Positions 1 to 8,808 of a stretch of DNA of 64,000 nt are shown here, in pieces (the first letter of the stretch is position 1; each line of letters starts with the position of its first letter). Position numbers and translations under genes: made by a program. The stretch comes from CBDDEC01 sp965198045 (GTDB taxonomy: Bacteria > Chloroflexota > Dehalococcoidia > UBA2979), in assembly GCA_965198045.1 (NCBI GenBank), contig CBDAOL010000007.1, positions 124,001 through 188,000 on the forward strand, read 5' to 3'. The notes beneath the pieces are model-generated. The model saw nothing but the letters and a program-made list of their open reading frames with translations, ran no database searches and was not told the DNA's origin.

Positions 1-22
1 GAGCGTCATGAGGCAGGCACCA

Positions 23-44
23 ATCCAATTGGATCGGTCCGATC
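23..44. promoter_or_regulatory. Two overlapping palindromes upstream of the binding-protein gene
   Basis: A 12-base perfect palindrome (ATCCAATTGGAT, 23-34) runs into a second inverted repeat (GATCGG-T-CCGATC, 32-44) about 125 bases before the substrate-binding protein start. Such dyads can be operators for a transcriptional regulator of the transporter, but no regulator gene is adjacent, so this is only a candidate. Confidence 0.3.
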
Positions 45-170
45 GCATTTACGCTTGTCCGAAAGTGGGGGAAAAGTTGGTATCCGTGCGTTTATTTCGC
101 GGGGATTCAACACGTTGCAGTCCGTGCTGTGGGAGGACGGGCTGACGACGAACTTCAGAGGGAGTACTGC

Positions 171-1883
171 ATGAAGCTCTGGTCTTGGAAGACCTTGCTG
201 CCGCTCATGCTCATCCTCGTCCTGGCCGTGGCCGCAGCTTGTGGCGACGACGATGACGACGATGACGGTGGTGGCGGGGGCGGTGGTGGCGGTTCAACCG
301 CGGACGCCGTCCAGGTGCTCAACACCAACCTTGGTGGAGAGCCACAGTCTCTCGACCCGCAGCGCGCGACGGATGTCACGAGCATTGGGGTGCTCGAGAA
401 CATCTATTCGACACTGCTGCGGCTCGACGAGGAAAACAACATCCAGCCCGACCTTGCGGAAGTGATTCCCTCCGTTGACAACGGTGGCATCTCCGCGGAC
501 GGTCTGACATACACGTACAAGCTGCGTGACAACCTGAAGTGGGACGATGGTACGGACCTGGTGGCCCAGGCATTCGTCGATGGTGCGAAGCGCCTCTTCG
601 AGCCCGGCACCGGCAACTACTACGTCGACTTCTACCGCGTCCTCGCTGCCGGCGGGGCGCAGGCGGCTGCCGTTGACGCGCTCGGTGAGGGCGTCGAGGG
701 CGACGCGCTGGCTGCTCTGGAGCAGGCGGTCGTCGATGGCCTCGAGGTCACGGCGCCGGACGACCGTACGGTCGTCTACCAGCTCAACAAGCGCAGCCCG
801 GTGTTCACGCTGCTGTCGACGATGTGGCCGCTCTACCCAGTGCGGCTGGACATCATCGACGCTAACGGTGACGCATGGACCGAAGCTGGGACGCACATCT
901 CCAATGGTGCGTTTAAGCTCGAAACATGGAACCACAACGAGAACATCAGTCTCGTGCGGAACGACGAGTGGCACCGTGACCCGGTGATGCTCGACCGTCT
1001 CAACATGGACATGATTGAGGACACGGCGATCGCGTTCCTGGCTTACCAGGAAGGCGAGCTGGACATGATCACGCTCGGCCCGGCTGAGCTAGTTCAGGTT
1101 CGTGGTACCGACTTCGAGGACGAGTTCCACTCGTACGCGCAGCTCGTGACCATCGGCATCTACTTCAACAACGACGACCCGTCCTTCGCAGACAAGATGG
1201 TGCGCCAGGCATTCGCCGGTGCGCTGGATCGCGATGAGTACGCGGAGATCGTTCGAGAGGGCGCCGTGCTACCGGCCTCCGGCTGGCTGCCACCCGGGAT
1301 CCCCGGGTACGACGATGAAGTCGGCCGCCAGTACGAGAACGCCATCGCAGAGTCGAAGGCGCTCTACGAGGCGTCCGGTGTCGGCGAAATCGAGGTCGAG
1401 ATCCTGAGCTCTGACTCCAGTACCGCTCAGCTCACCGCTGAGTGGCTGCAGGACCAGTGGGAGACCAACCTCCCTGGCGTCACGGTGACAATCAACGTGC
1501 TGGAGCGCGCGACGTACTTCGCCGAGCGCAATGCCGGCATGTACCAGGTGGTGACCGGTGGCTGGGGTGCGGACTACCCGGACCCGCAGAACTGGATGCC
1601 GCTGTTCGAGACCGGCGGTCTGTTGAACTCCGGCAGCTTCAGCAGTGCAGACTTCGACGCGAAGATTGCGGCTGCCGACGTGGAGCTGGACAACAACCGG
1701 CGCATCGAGATCTACCAGGAGTCGCAGGTCATCATGCTTGAAGAGATGCCCTTCGCTCCGCTGTACTACGCGCGACGCAACGCACTTGTGAAGCCGTACG
1801 TGCAGGGCATCGTCCTGAGCGCCCGCGAGCATGGCATCCCCGGCGACCTTTCGTTCGCCAAGATGTTCATCTCCGGCAAGTAG
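171..1883 (+). CDS. ABC transporter substrate-binding lipoprotein (peptide/solute, family 5)
   Basis: This is the extracytoplasmic solute receptor of a Dpp/Opp-type ABC importer. I chose ATG 171 because GGAG lies just upstream (about 160-163) and it gives a clean lipoprotein signal: basic start, hydrophobic core and lipobox VAAAC with Cys24. An earlier in-frame GTG at 129 adds 14 unlikely residues. After the Cys follows a low-complexity Asp run and Gly run, a linker to the membrane anchor. The rest (about 570 residues in total) has the family 5 layout, including the LxxEPxSLDPQ segment near the N-terminus and WGADYPDPQNW in the second lobe. The permease gene follows after a strong hairpin. 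The ligand cannot be told from sequence; oligopeptides are usual. Confidence 0.93.
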   Translation: MKLWSWKTLLPLMLILVLAVAAACGDDDDDDDGGGGGGGGGSTADAVQVLNTNLGGEPQSLDPQRATDVTSIGVLENIYSTLLRLDEENNIQPDLAEVIPSVDNGGISADGLTYTYKLRDNLKWDDGTDLVAQAFVDGAKRLFEPGTGNYYVDFYRVLAAGGAQAAAVDALGEGVEGDALAALEQAVVDGLEVTAPDDRTVVYQLNKRSPVFTLLSTMWPLYPVRLDIIDANGDAWTEAGTHISNGAFKLETWNHNENISLVRNDEWHRDPVMLDRLNMDMIEDTAIAFLAYQEGELDMITLGPAELVQVRGTDFEDEFHSYAQLVTIGIYFNNDDPSFADKMVRQAFAGALDRDEYAEIVREGAVLPASGWLPPGIPGYDDEVGRQYENAIAESKALYEASGVGEIEVEILSSDSSTAQLTAEWLQDQWETNLPGVTVTINVLERATYFAERNAGMYQVVTGGWGADYPDPQNWMPLFETGGLLNSGSFSSADFDAKIAAADVELDNNRRIEIYQESQVIMLEEMPFAPLYYARRNALVKPYVQGIVLSAREHGIPGDLSFAKMFISGK

Positions 1884-1904
1884 GACGCAACCGGCGAGAA
1901 CCTT

Positions 1905-1943
1905 GCAGCCGAGGGCGGTGGCTCCCACCCCGCCCTCGGCTGC
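1905..1943 (+). terminator. Strong hairpin between binding protein and permease
   Basis: Two perfectly complementary 14-base arms (1905-1918 and 1930-1943) enclose an 11-base loop and are followed by a CT-rich tract. It is a partial terminator or 3'-end stabiliser, a common device for making more binding protein than permease; that role is an inference. Confidence 0.6.
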
Positions 1944-1969
1944 TCTCTCTCTCTGGGTAAGGTCTCCGC

Positions 1970-2935
1970 GTGGCCCGTTACCTCTTCAGCCGCATGGTGC
2001 AATCGGTCGTAACGCTGTTCTTCATCGCGTTGATCGCGTTCCTGCTGATGCACTCCGTGCCCGGCGGTCCCTTCCAGGCGCTGGCCGGCGAGCGCGCGGT
2101 CTCCGAGGAGTTCGTGCGGGCTCAGGAGTCGTACTACGGACTGAGTGACCCGCTGCCGGTCCAGTTCACCAACTATCTCCAGAACATCCTGCAGGGCGAC
2201 CTCGGACTCTCCTTCGCGCAGAAGGGGCAGACCGTGAACTCGCTGCTGCGGGACAAGATCGAGCCTTCGATCGTCCTCGGCTTGATGTCGTTCCTGATCG
2301 TGATGGGGATCGGCATCCCCGTCGGCATCATCACCGCCGTGCGCCGCAATAGCAGCCTGGACTACGCCGGCCTGGCCATAAGCACCGGGCTCGCAGCGGT
2401 GCCCAGTTTCGTCCTCGCCTTCATCCTGCTGATCGTCTTCGCGGTCTGGTTGGACTGGTTCGACGTGCGCCTGGGCAGGGACTACGGCGACGCGATCCGA
2501 AATCGCGACATCCTCAGCATCCTCAAGAACGGATTCCTCCCGGCGCTCGCCCTCGGCGCGCCCGCCATGGCGCTGATGGCGCGCCTGACCCGCGGCGCCA
2601 TGCTCGAGGTACTCGAGCAGGACTACATGCGCACCGCCCGAGCCAAGGGCCTCAACGACTACACGGTGTACGTGCGCCATGGCCTGCGCAACGCCTTCAT
2701 CCCGATCCTGACGCTGACCGGGCCCATCTTCGCTGGCCTCGTGACCGGCTCGATCATCATCGAACAGATCTTCGGACTGCCCGGCATCGGCCGGTTCTAC
2801 ATCAGCTCCGTGCTGGCCCGCGACTACGGCATGATCATGGGCACCACGCTGCTCTACGCCGTCATCATCATGATGGCCAACCTCATCGTTGACCTGCTGT
2901 ACCCGCTCGTCGATCCACGAGTGAGGCTGACCTGA
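1970..2935 (+). CDS. ABC transporter permease, DppB/OppB type
   Basis: This 321-residue inner-membrane protein is the first permease subunit of the peptide-type importer. The start is GTG 1970. It opens with the typical first helix (MARYLFSRMVQ...), has a periplasmic segment after helix 1, and near residues 200-250 carries the cytoplasmic EAA-like coupling loop (RGAMLEVLEQDYMRTARAKG) that contacts the ATPases. Length and hydrophobic profile (six helices) fit the DppB family. Its stop overlaps the next start as TGATG at 2933-2937, so the second permease was meant to be co-translated. Confidence 0.93.
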   Translation: MARYLFSRMVQSVVTLFFIALIAFLLMHSVPGGPFQALAGERAVSEEFVRAQESYYGLSDPLPVQFTNYLQNILQGDLGLSFAQKGQTVNSLLRDKIEPSIVLGLMSFLIVMGIGIPVGIITAVRRNSSLDYAGLAISTGLAAVPSFVLAFILLIVFAVWLDWFDVRLGRDYGDAIRNRDILSILKNGFLPALALGAPAMALMARLTRGAMLEVLEQDYMRTARAKGLNDYTVYVRHGLRNAFIPILTLTGPIFAGLVTGSIIIEQIFGLPGIGRFYISSVLARDYGMIMGTTLLYAVIIMMANLIVDLLYPLVDPRVRLT

Positions 2936-3051
2936 TGGCCGCCACCGCCGATGGCGTCGAGGTCTTTGAGCTCCGCGACGTTCGCACCGGCTTCGTCTGG
3001 GATGCCTGGAAGCGCCTGAAGCGCAATCGTGCGGCGACGATCTCCGCTGGC
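2935..3051 (+). pseudogene. Truncated second permease (DppC/OppC N-terminus only)
   Basis: The first 39 codons read like the cytoplasmic N-terminus of a DppC-type permease, ending in WKRLKRNRAATISAG just where the first membrane helix should begin. After about 3051 the frame continues as unrelated Arg/Ser-rich sequence with no hydrophobic helix, and 60 bases later the beta-keto acid cleavage gene begins. The rest of the permease and both ATPase genes (usually next in such operons) are missing. This looks like a deletion or rearrangement junction; a misassembly is the alternative. Confidence 0.65.
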
Positions 3052-3114
3052 GCCTCGAGGTCGCTCGCATCGCGAGGAGCGTCGCGCTACGCGTGGTGGC
3101 CATCGGTCCGCGGC

Positions 3115-4044
3115 ATGAATGACGTCAGCGGGCAGCCGGTCATCATCGGTCGAGGTCGCGGTCAACGGCGGGAAGCGCCGCGAGCAGCAGCCGCACGTGC
3201 CGCTCACACCCGCCGAGGTCGCGGCGGACGAGATCGCGTGCTTCGACGCCGGCGCGACCATCATCCACAACCACACGGGCGACCCGGTGATCGGTGGCAG
3301 CGGCGCACATGACCCCGCTCCGTACGAGGAGGCATGGCGCCCCGTCCTCGCCGAGCGGCCGAACGCCATTCTCTACCCGACGATGGCGGGCGGTGGCGCG
3401 CACACGAACGTGGAGGAGCGCTACGGCCACATCACTGCGCTCGCCGCCGCGAACGTCCTCGTCATGGGCCTCTGCGATCCCTGTTCGACCAACATGGGCG
3501 GGCTCGACGCGGACGGAGTGCCGCGCGCGGTCGACATCACCTACCAGAACACCTACGCCGACGCGCGCTACATGATGGACACGTGCCGCGACCTCGGCGT
3601 TGGCATCAGCCTCTCGATCTTCGAGCCGGGGTTCCTGCGCGTCGTGCTCGCCTACCATCGCGCCGGCGCGCTGCCGCCAGGTGCGATGGTCAAGCTCTAC
3701 TTCGGTTCCGGCGACTTCTCGTTCGGCCTGCCGCCGACCGTGACCAGCCTCGAGGCCTACCTCGCGATGCTCGAGGGCACGGCACGGACCTCCCCTGGCT
3801 CGTGTCGGCGCACGGGGGCGGCGATGTCGTCGGCTGCGGGCTCGCACGCGCGGCCATGGAGCGCGGCGGCCACGTCCAGGTCGGCCTCGAGCCCTTCGGT
3901 GGTCCCCGCACACCGACCAACGTCGAACTGATCGACGAGGCCGTCGAGGTCGCGCGCGACCTCGGACGTCCGATCGCCAGTGCCGACCAGACCGCCGAGA
4001 TCCTCCGCCTGCTGCAGTACCCGATCGTCCCAGCGGCGAGCTGA
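3115..4044 (+). pseudogene. Beta-keto acid cleavage enzyme (BKACE, DUF849), double frameshift
   Basis: Enzymes of this family cleave beta-keto acids with acetyl-CoA, using a divalent metal. Family segments are clear: EVAVNGG with PHVPLTPAE near the start, ATIIHNHTGDP (metal-binding His pair), YPTMAGG, then HGGGDVVGCGLARAAMERGGH and GPRTPTNVEL near the end. The protein is read in three pieces. The start (ATG 3115, frame 1) runs to about 3148, where a 4-base insertion (GGTC) moves reading to frame 2. At 3776-3785 the tandem GGCACGGCAC, a 5-base duplication, returns it to frame 1. Removing the duplicate restores LEGTDLPWLVSAHGG. As written no full protein is made. ATG 3119 would start directly in frame 2 and avoid the first break. 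Confidence 0.8.
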
Positions 4045-4056
4045 GCGAGGACCGGC

Positions 4057-4740
4057 GTGGCGCAGCCGCCTCGGACGCTCGTCCTCTTCGACATCGACTG
4101 GACGCTGCTGAACTTCGCGGCCGACCGCGAGGTCTTGCGGAACGTGATCGCGACGTTCACCGACGACCCGGCGCTCCACGCGCTCGACCCGACCGGCCGC
4201 TCCGACGCCTGGGTCGTCGCCCAGCTCGCCGAGGCTGCGGGCGAGCCGCCGGAGGCCGTGATGCGGCGCTACGCCGAGACCTACCACGCCCGGCTCGAAC
4301 AGGCGCTCGCGCGCGACGGAGCGGAGCCGCTGCCCGGGGTGCGGTCGCTCCTCGACCGCCTCGCGGCGACGGAGGGCGTCACGCTCGGCATCGCGACCGG
4401 CAACCTGCGTGCGAACGCGGCGCTCAAGCTTCGCCATGCGAGCCTCGAGGGCTTCTTCGATCCGCTGTGCGGTGGGTTCGGCGAAGATGGGCCCGGTCGC
4501 GAACGTGTCGTCGCCGCTGCCCTCGACGATCTGGCGCACGTCGAGGCAGCACACACCGTCCTCGTCGGCGACACCGACCTCGACATCGCGGCCGCGCGGG
4601 CCAACGCCGTCCGCGCGATCGGCGTCGCGACCGGGCGGCACAGCGAGCGTGAGTTGGCCGCGGCGGGCGCAGCGGCGACGTTCGCCGACCTCTGCGACAC
4701 GCCGCGAGTCGCCGATGCGATCCTCGGAGGCGCCGCGTGA
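4057..4740 (+). CDS. HAD-superfamily hydrolase
   Basis: This is a 227-residue phosphatase-like protein of the haloacid dehalogenase superfamily. Motif I is LFDIDWTLLNF (nucleophile Asp12, acid Asp14), motif II is in GIATGN, and motif IV is VLVGDTDLDI. A long alpha-helical cap lies between motifs I and II, as in phosphoglycolate-phosphatase-like members. The GTG start at 4057 has GAGGA a few bases upstream. Its stop overlaps the next GTG start (GTGA, 4737-4740). The substrate is unknown; phosphorylated small metabolites are usual. Confidence 0.85.
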   Translation: MAQPPRTLVLFDIDWTLLNFAADREVLRNVIATFTDDPALHALDPTGRSDAWVVAQLAEAAGEPPEAVMRRYAETYHARLEQALARDGAEPLPGVRSLLDRLAATEGVTLGIATGNLRANAALKLRHASLEGFFDPLCGGFGEDGPGRERVVAAALDDLAHVEAAHTVLVGDTDLDIAAARANAVRAIGVATGRHSERELAAAGAAATFADLCDTPRVADAILGGAA

Positions 4741-5156
4741 CCAAACGACGCGAGGTGTTGTTGGGCGGACCGTTCGAGGAGCGCATCGGATTCGCGCGCG
4801 CCGTGCGCGTCGGTCCCTACGTCGCCGTCGGTGGCACCGCACCGATTGGCGATGACAGCGAGACCGTCGGCATCGGCGACGCGGCTGCGCAAGCGCGTCG
4901 CTGCTACGAGATCGTCGCGACCGCCCTCGAACGTGCGGGCGCGAGCATCGATGATGTGGTGCGTACCCGCACCATGCTGACGCGCATCGAGGACTTTGCC
5001 TCGGTGGCGGAGGTGCGCAAGGCGATCTTCGGCGGGCGTGTGCTGCCAGTCGATACCATCGTCGAGGTGAATCGCTTCGTGAACGAGGAGTGGCTGGTCG
5101 AGATCGAGGTGGACGCGGTCATCGCTGGCGATACCGGCGACGAGGCGGAGGGCTAA
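4737..5156 (+). CDS. Rid-family (YjgF/YER057c/UK114) protein without the catalytic Arg
   Basis: This is a 139-residue protein with the chorismate-mutase-like Rid fold, normally a trimer with clefts between subunits. Family segments are VGPYVAVGGTAP, VVRTRTMLTRIEDF and VEIEVDAV. In RidA proper a conserved Arg in P-x-R-S binds the substrate carboxylate; here the segment reads LPVDT with Asp106 at that place. It is therefore probably one of the Rid subgroups without known 2-aminoacrylate deaminase activity. It overlaps the HAD gene by 4 bases and is followed after 3 bases by the LLM gene, so the three are likely one transcript. Confidence 0.85.
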   Translation: MTKRREVLLGGPFEERIGFARAVRVGPYVAVGGTAPIGDDSETVGIGDAAAQARRCYEIVATALERAGASIDDVVRTRTMLTRIEDFASVAEVRKAIFGGRVLPVDTIVEVNRFVNEEWLVEIEVDAVIAGDTGDEAEG

Positions 5157-5159
5157 CGC

Positions 5160-6107
5160 ATGAGCGAGAAGGTCGGGATCGGCCTCGTCGGGTTCCCGTT
5201 CGAATCGATGTCACAGTTCTGGCAGTGGGTAGACCTCTGCGAGGACGGCGATGTCGACTCGATCTGGATCACGGACCGCCTCGTCTCCGCGCAGCCGATG
5301 CTGGAGCCGATGACCGTGATGGCTGCCGTCGCCGGTCGCACCGAGCGCATCCAGTTCGGCATGAACGTCGTGGTGCTCCCGGCACGCGACCCGCTCGTGC
5401 TCGCGAAGGAGTGCGCCACCATCGACTTCATGAGCGACGGCCGCCTGCTGCCCGCCTTCGGCGTCGGCGGCAACCGCGCGCCGGAGTGGGCCGCCACCGG
5501 CCGCACCTCGGCGGGCCGCGGGCGGCTCTCGGACGAGATGCTCGAGATCATGACCCGCCTCTGGGCCGGCGACGTCGTGACGTACGAGGGCGAGTTCTTC
5601 CGCTACGAAGACGCTCAGATCTCGCCGCTGCCGGTGCGCCAGCCGCTGCCGCTATGGATTGGCGGCTCCTCGAAGGCCGCGATCCGCCGCACGGCGGAGC
5701 TCGGAAGCGGCTGGCTCAGCGGCATCGCCACCCCGAACCGCGTCGCGCCGGTCGTCTCCGCGATCCGCGCTGCCGCCGCCGAGGCCGGACGTACCATCGA
5801 CGACGATCACTACGGCGCGAGCTTCACCTTCCGCTTCGGCGACTGGGACGAGCCGATCGTGCAGCGCACCGCCGCCTCGATGGCTCGCTTCCCCGAGATC
5901 GACGCGCCTGAGGGCTACATGGCCGTCGGCGACGCCGGCGGCATCCTCGATAGCATCGCCGCTTACCACGACGCCGGCGTCTCCAAGTACGTCGCGCGCC
6001 CCATCGCCACCTCGGGCGCCGACGTGATCGAGCAGACGCGCCGCCTGATCGCAGAGGTGATCCCGGTGGTTCACGGCGTACCAGAAGCCGCCACGGCCTC
6101 CGACTAG
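5160..6107 (+). CDS. LLM-class flavin-dependent oxidoreductase
   Basis: This 315-residue protein has the luciferase-like TIM-barrel fold and probably uses FMN or F420. Typical segments are SIWITDRLV near the start, RIQFGMNVVVLPARDPLVLAKE in the middle (about residues 60-82) and PLWIGGSSKAAIRR before the last third. The ATG at 5160 follows the previous stop closely. The 3' end converges on the CoA-transferase gene and shares the palindrome CTAG (6104-6107), in which both strands carry their TAG stop. The reaction is unknown; oxidation or monooxygenation of a small substrate is usual for the class. Confidence 0.88.
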   Translation: MSEKVGIGLVGFPFESMSQFWQWVDLCEDGDVDSIWITDRLVSAQPMLEPMTVMAAVAGRTERIQFGMNVVVLPARDPLVLAKECATIDFMSDGRLLPAFGVGGNRAPEWAATGRTSAGRGRLSDEMLEIMTRLWAGDVVTYEGEFFRYEDAQISPLPVRQPLPLWIGGSSKAAIRRTAELGSGWLSGIATPNRVAPVVSAIRAAAAEAGRTIDDDHYGASFTFRFGDWDEPIVQRTAASMARFPEIDAPEGYMAVGDAGGILDSIAAYHDAGVSKYVARPIATSGADVIEQTRRLIAEVIPVVHGVPEAATASD

Positions 6108-7414
6108 ATCACGCCCTCGCTGCGCAACCGTTCCAGGCGGTTGGGGCCCACACCGATCGCGGCATAGACCTCGGCGTTGTGCTCGCCGAGCTGGGGGGCG
6201 GGGCGCGAGATGCGCCACGGCGACTTCTCGAATCGATACGGGGCGCCGGGGTAGGTCACCGTGCGGTCGAGCGCGGTGTGTTCGACGGGCGTTGGGAACC
6301 CTCGTTCGATGAAGTGCGGGTCCTCGAGGACCTCTTCGGGCGAGTAGATGATGCCGACCTGGATGCCGCGTTCCTGCGCGCCTGAGAAGAAGTCGAACGC
6401 GCTCACCCGCGAGGCGACGAAGTTGAGCGCGTCCCGGCCGGCGCTGAAGATCTCGCGCAACGCGTCGTTGGTGCGCAGCTCGGCGAGGTTGATCTGATCT
6501 AGCTCGGCGCCCGCCTCCAGCAGCGGCGCCAGCGGGAACTCCCCGAGCAGTTCGAGCTGCGCCATCCACTGATGCATCGCGGCGAACGTCTCCGGCCGGC
6601 GCGGCGGTACGCCCGAGTTCACCCAACGGCCGTCGGCGCACTGCACTTGCGACGGCGTCGAGGGGTTCACACCCGCGTGCCGCCCCGTCTGGCGCTGCAC
6701 CGTGTCCTGCGCGACGAGCCACGTGTAGCTCCCCGCCTCGGTCGTGACGTTGCTCGCGGCGTGTGCGTTGACATCGATGTGCTGACCACCGCCGCCGGCG
6801 TCGCGGTGGAGCAGCGCGACGAGGGCGGACATCACCGCGAAGTGACCGGCCGTCTGGTAACCCTGGTTCCCGCCACCGCGGACGGGCGGCAGCGTGTGAT
6901 CGTCGTAGCCGCACGACCAGGCCGGCCCGCCGCCGGCAAGGATCGTGAGGTCGGTCGCCGCCTCCTCGGCGCGCGGCCCGCTGCGGCCGAACGGCGTGAT
7001 CGAGACCATGATCAGCGCCGGGTTGAGCGCGTGCAGGTCATCCCAGTCGAGCCCGACCGAGGCGAGCCAGCCGGGTGTCGTGCTCTCGATGAACATGTCC
7101 GCCGAGTGCATCAGGTCGAGGAACAGGCCTCGCCCCTCCTCGCTGTCGAGGTTGAGCGTGACGCCGCGCTTGCTGGTGTTGTAGTGCCAGAAGTAGAGGC
7201 TCCGTTCGGGATCCTCGACGTCGTCGACGAAGGGTGGGTAGCGGCGCGTCGGATCGCCCTCGGGCGTCTCGATCTTGATCACCTCGGCGCCCATGTCGGC
7301 CAGCATCTTGCCGGTGTAGACGCCCAGCTCATCGCAGAGCTCGATCACTTGCAGCCCGTCGAGGGCGCCCGGGAGGCCCGGCGGCACGGGAGGGGTGGGG
7401 CGGGCGAGGGTCAA
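6104..7414 (-). CDS. CaiB/BaiF (class III) CoA-transferase-like subunit lacking the catalytic Asp
   Basis: This 436-residue protein has the family III CoA-transferase fold: an N-terminal LQVIELCDELGVYTGKMLADMGAEVIKIE segment, SKRGVTLNLDSEEG and PFGRSGP. The catalytic Asp, which forms a glutamyl/aspartyl-CoA intermediate, normally lies in a D-x-x-G motif near residue 170-190. The aligned segment here is GYQTAG with Gln187 in its place. The gene follows the Asp-containing paralogue (7411-8682) with a 4-base overlap, so the two are translationally coupled. The heteromeric benzylsuccinate CoA-transferase BbsEF is a known case where only one subunit carries the Asp, so I infer a heteromeric enzyme. 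The substrate is unknown. Confidence 0.9.
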   Translation of the reverse strand: MTLARPTPPVPPGLPGALDGLQVIELCDELGVYTGKMLADMGAEVIKIETPEGDPTRRYPPFVDDVEDPERSLYFWHYNTSKRGVTLNLDSEEGRGLFLDLMHSADMFIESTTPGWLASVGLDWDDLHALNPALIMVSITPFGRSGPRAEEAATDLTILAGGGPAWSCGYDDHTLPPVRGGGNQGYQTAGHFAVMSALVALLHRDAGGGGQHIDVNAHAASNVTTEAGSYTWLVAQDTVQRQTGRHAGVNPSTPSQVQCADGRWVNSGVPPRRPETFAAMHQWMAQLELLGEFPLAPLLEAGAELDQINLAELRTNDALREIFSAGRDALNFVASRVSAFDFFSGAQERGIQVGIIYSPEEVLEDPHFIERGFPTPVEHTALDRTVTYPGAPYRFEKSPWRISRPAPQLGEHNAEVYAAIGVGPNRLERLRSEGVI

Positions 7415-8682
7415 ATCACGCCCTCCTCGCGGAGCTCAGCGATCTCCGCCGCGCTCAGGCCGAGCAGCTCGCCGTAGACGAGCTCGTTGTGCTCGCCGAG
7501 GTCGCCTGCGCCGGCCTCGAGGTGCCAGTCGGTCTCGCTGAAGTGCACGGGCAGACCGTCGACGCTCACGTCGCCCATCGAGCGCTGCTGCACCGTCGGC
7601 CAGAGGCCCCAGGCCTCGGTGTTGGGATCGTGGTCCACGCGCTCCTGCGGACGCTGCACCGCCGTGGCCGGCACCCCGACCGCCTGCAGGCGCGCCGCGC
7701 TCTCGAACGGATCAAGCGTCGAGGTCCAGCCGGCCACGAGCGCGTCGAGGTCGTCCTCGGCCGCCTTACGGCCCTCGACGGTGGCGAAGCGCGCGTCGTC
7801 GGTCCAGGCCTCGCCGACGACGCCGCCGAGGGCGCGCCAGTCGTCGTCGTGGCGACAGGCGATGGCGACCCAGGCGTCGCCGTGAGCGTGCTCGGGGTTG
7901 TCGTACTGCCCGCCGCGCGCGGCGGGGTAGATGCCGTGCGGGGCCATCGGTGGGGAGTCGCTGCGGTTCGAGTTTGGTGAGCCCTCGCGACGCAGTGGGC
8001 GACCGTTGACGGTGTAGTCCAGCATCGCCGGCCCGTTCAACGTCGCGCCCGCCTCGGTGCAGGCGAGATCGACCCACTGGCCCTCGCCGGTGCGCTCGCG
8101 ATGGTGCAGCGCCGCCAGCAGGGCGATCGCCATGATGTAGGCGCCGGTGTGGTCCATGTAGGAGTAGCCCCACCCCGCCGAGGGCTGGTCCGGCAGGCCC
8201 GAAGAGAACGTCAGGCCCGACACCGCCTGCACGATCGGGCCCCACGTCTTGTACTCGCGATATGGCCCCGAGTGCCCGAAGCCACAATTCGAGACATAAA
8301 TGATGTCGGACCGCAGCGCCTTCAGATCCTCGTATCCGAAGCCGAGCCGCTCGAGGACGCCCGCCGCGAAGTTCTCGGACACCACGTCCGACCGCTTCAC
8401 CAGCTCGCGCAGCAACTCCTTGCCGCGCTCGGTGCGGAGGTTGAGCGTGATGCCGAGTTTCTCGACGTTGTGGTTGTTGAACGCGCCGCCGTAGTCGAGC
8501 CCGCTCTGTCCCGGCTTGTAGGGCGGATTGCCACGCAGGATGTCCCAGCGCCCCTCGCGTACGGGGTCCTCGATGCGAATGACCTCGGCCCCGAGCGCTG
8601 CGAGGAAGCGCGTCGCGCCAGCACCGGCCAGCTGGCCGGTGAAATCGCAGATACGGATGTGAGACAGGGCGCCGTCGGTCAC
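7411..8682 (-). CDS. CaiB/BaiF (class III) CoA-transferase, catalytic subunit
   Basis: This 423-residue protein starts at GTG 8682. It has the family N-terminus (IRICDFTGQLAGAGATRFLAALGAEVIRIE), a LGITLNLRTERGKELL segment and SNCGFGHSGPY. The catalytic Asp is present as Asp177 in YMDHTGAY. Class III enzymes move CoA between carboxylic acids in catabolism of, for example, carnitine, oxalate or aromatic acids. The stop overlaps the start of the Asp-less paralogue by 4 bases. Both face the LLM gene across the CTAG junction. The acid substrate cannot be read from sequence. Confidence 0.9.
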   Translation of the reverse strand: MTDGALSHIRICDFTGQLAGAGATRFLAALGAEVIRIEDPVREGRWDILRGNPPYKPGQSGLDYGGAFNNHNVEKLGITLNLRTERGKELLRELVKRSDVVSENFAAGVLERLGFGYEDLKALRSDIIYVSNCGFGHSGPYREYKTWGPIVQAVSGLTFSSGLPDQPSAGWGYSYMDHTGAYIMAIALLAALHHRERTGEGQWVDLACTEAGATLNGPAMLDYTVNGRPLRREGSPNSNRSDSPPMAPHGIYPAARGGQYDNPEHAHGDAWVAIACRHDDDWRALGGVVGEAWTDDARFATVEGRKAAEDDLDALVAGWTSTLDPFESAARLQAVGVPATAVQRPQERVDHDPNTEAWGLWPTVQQRSMGDVSVDGLPVHFSETDWHLEAGAGDLGEHNELVYGELLGLSAAEIAELREEGVI

Positions 8683-8808
8683 GGCGGGGAGCGTACCCGA
8701 ATTCGCGATGCGCCGGTCCCCTTGCCCGCCGCGCGAGCGCAGGGCGGGGCGTGATAGCCTCGCCGCCGCGATGGCTGCGCGTGTCGCGCCGCCGTGCGAG
8801 GGGACGCG

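Noticed and set aside
1766..3103. Long minus-strand open frame (445 codons) across the permease gene
   Set aside because: It is antisense to a clear permease with good helices; the translation is Arg/His/Gln/Asp-rich and without domains, a typical high-G+C shadow.
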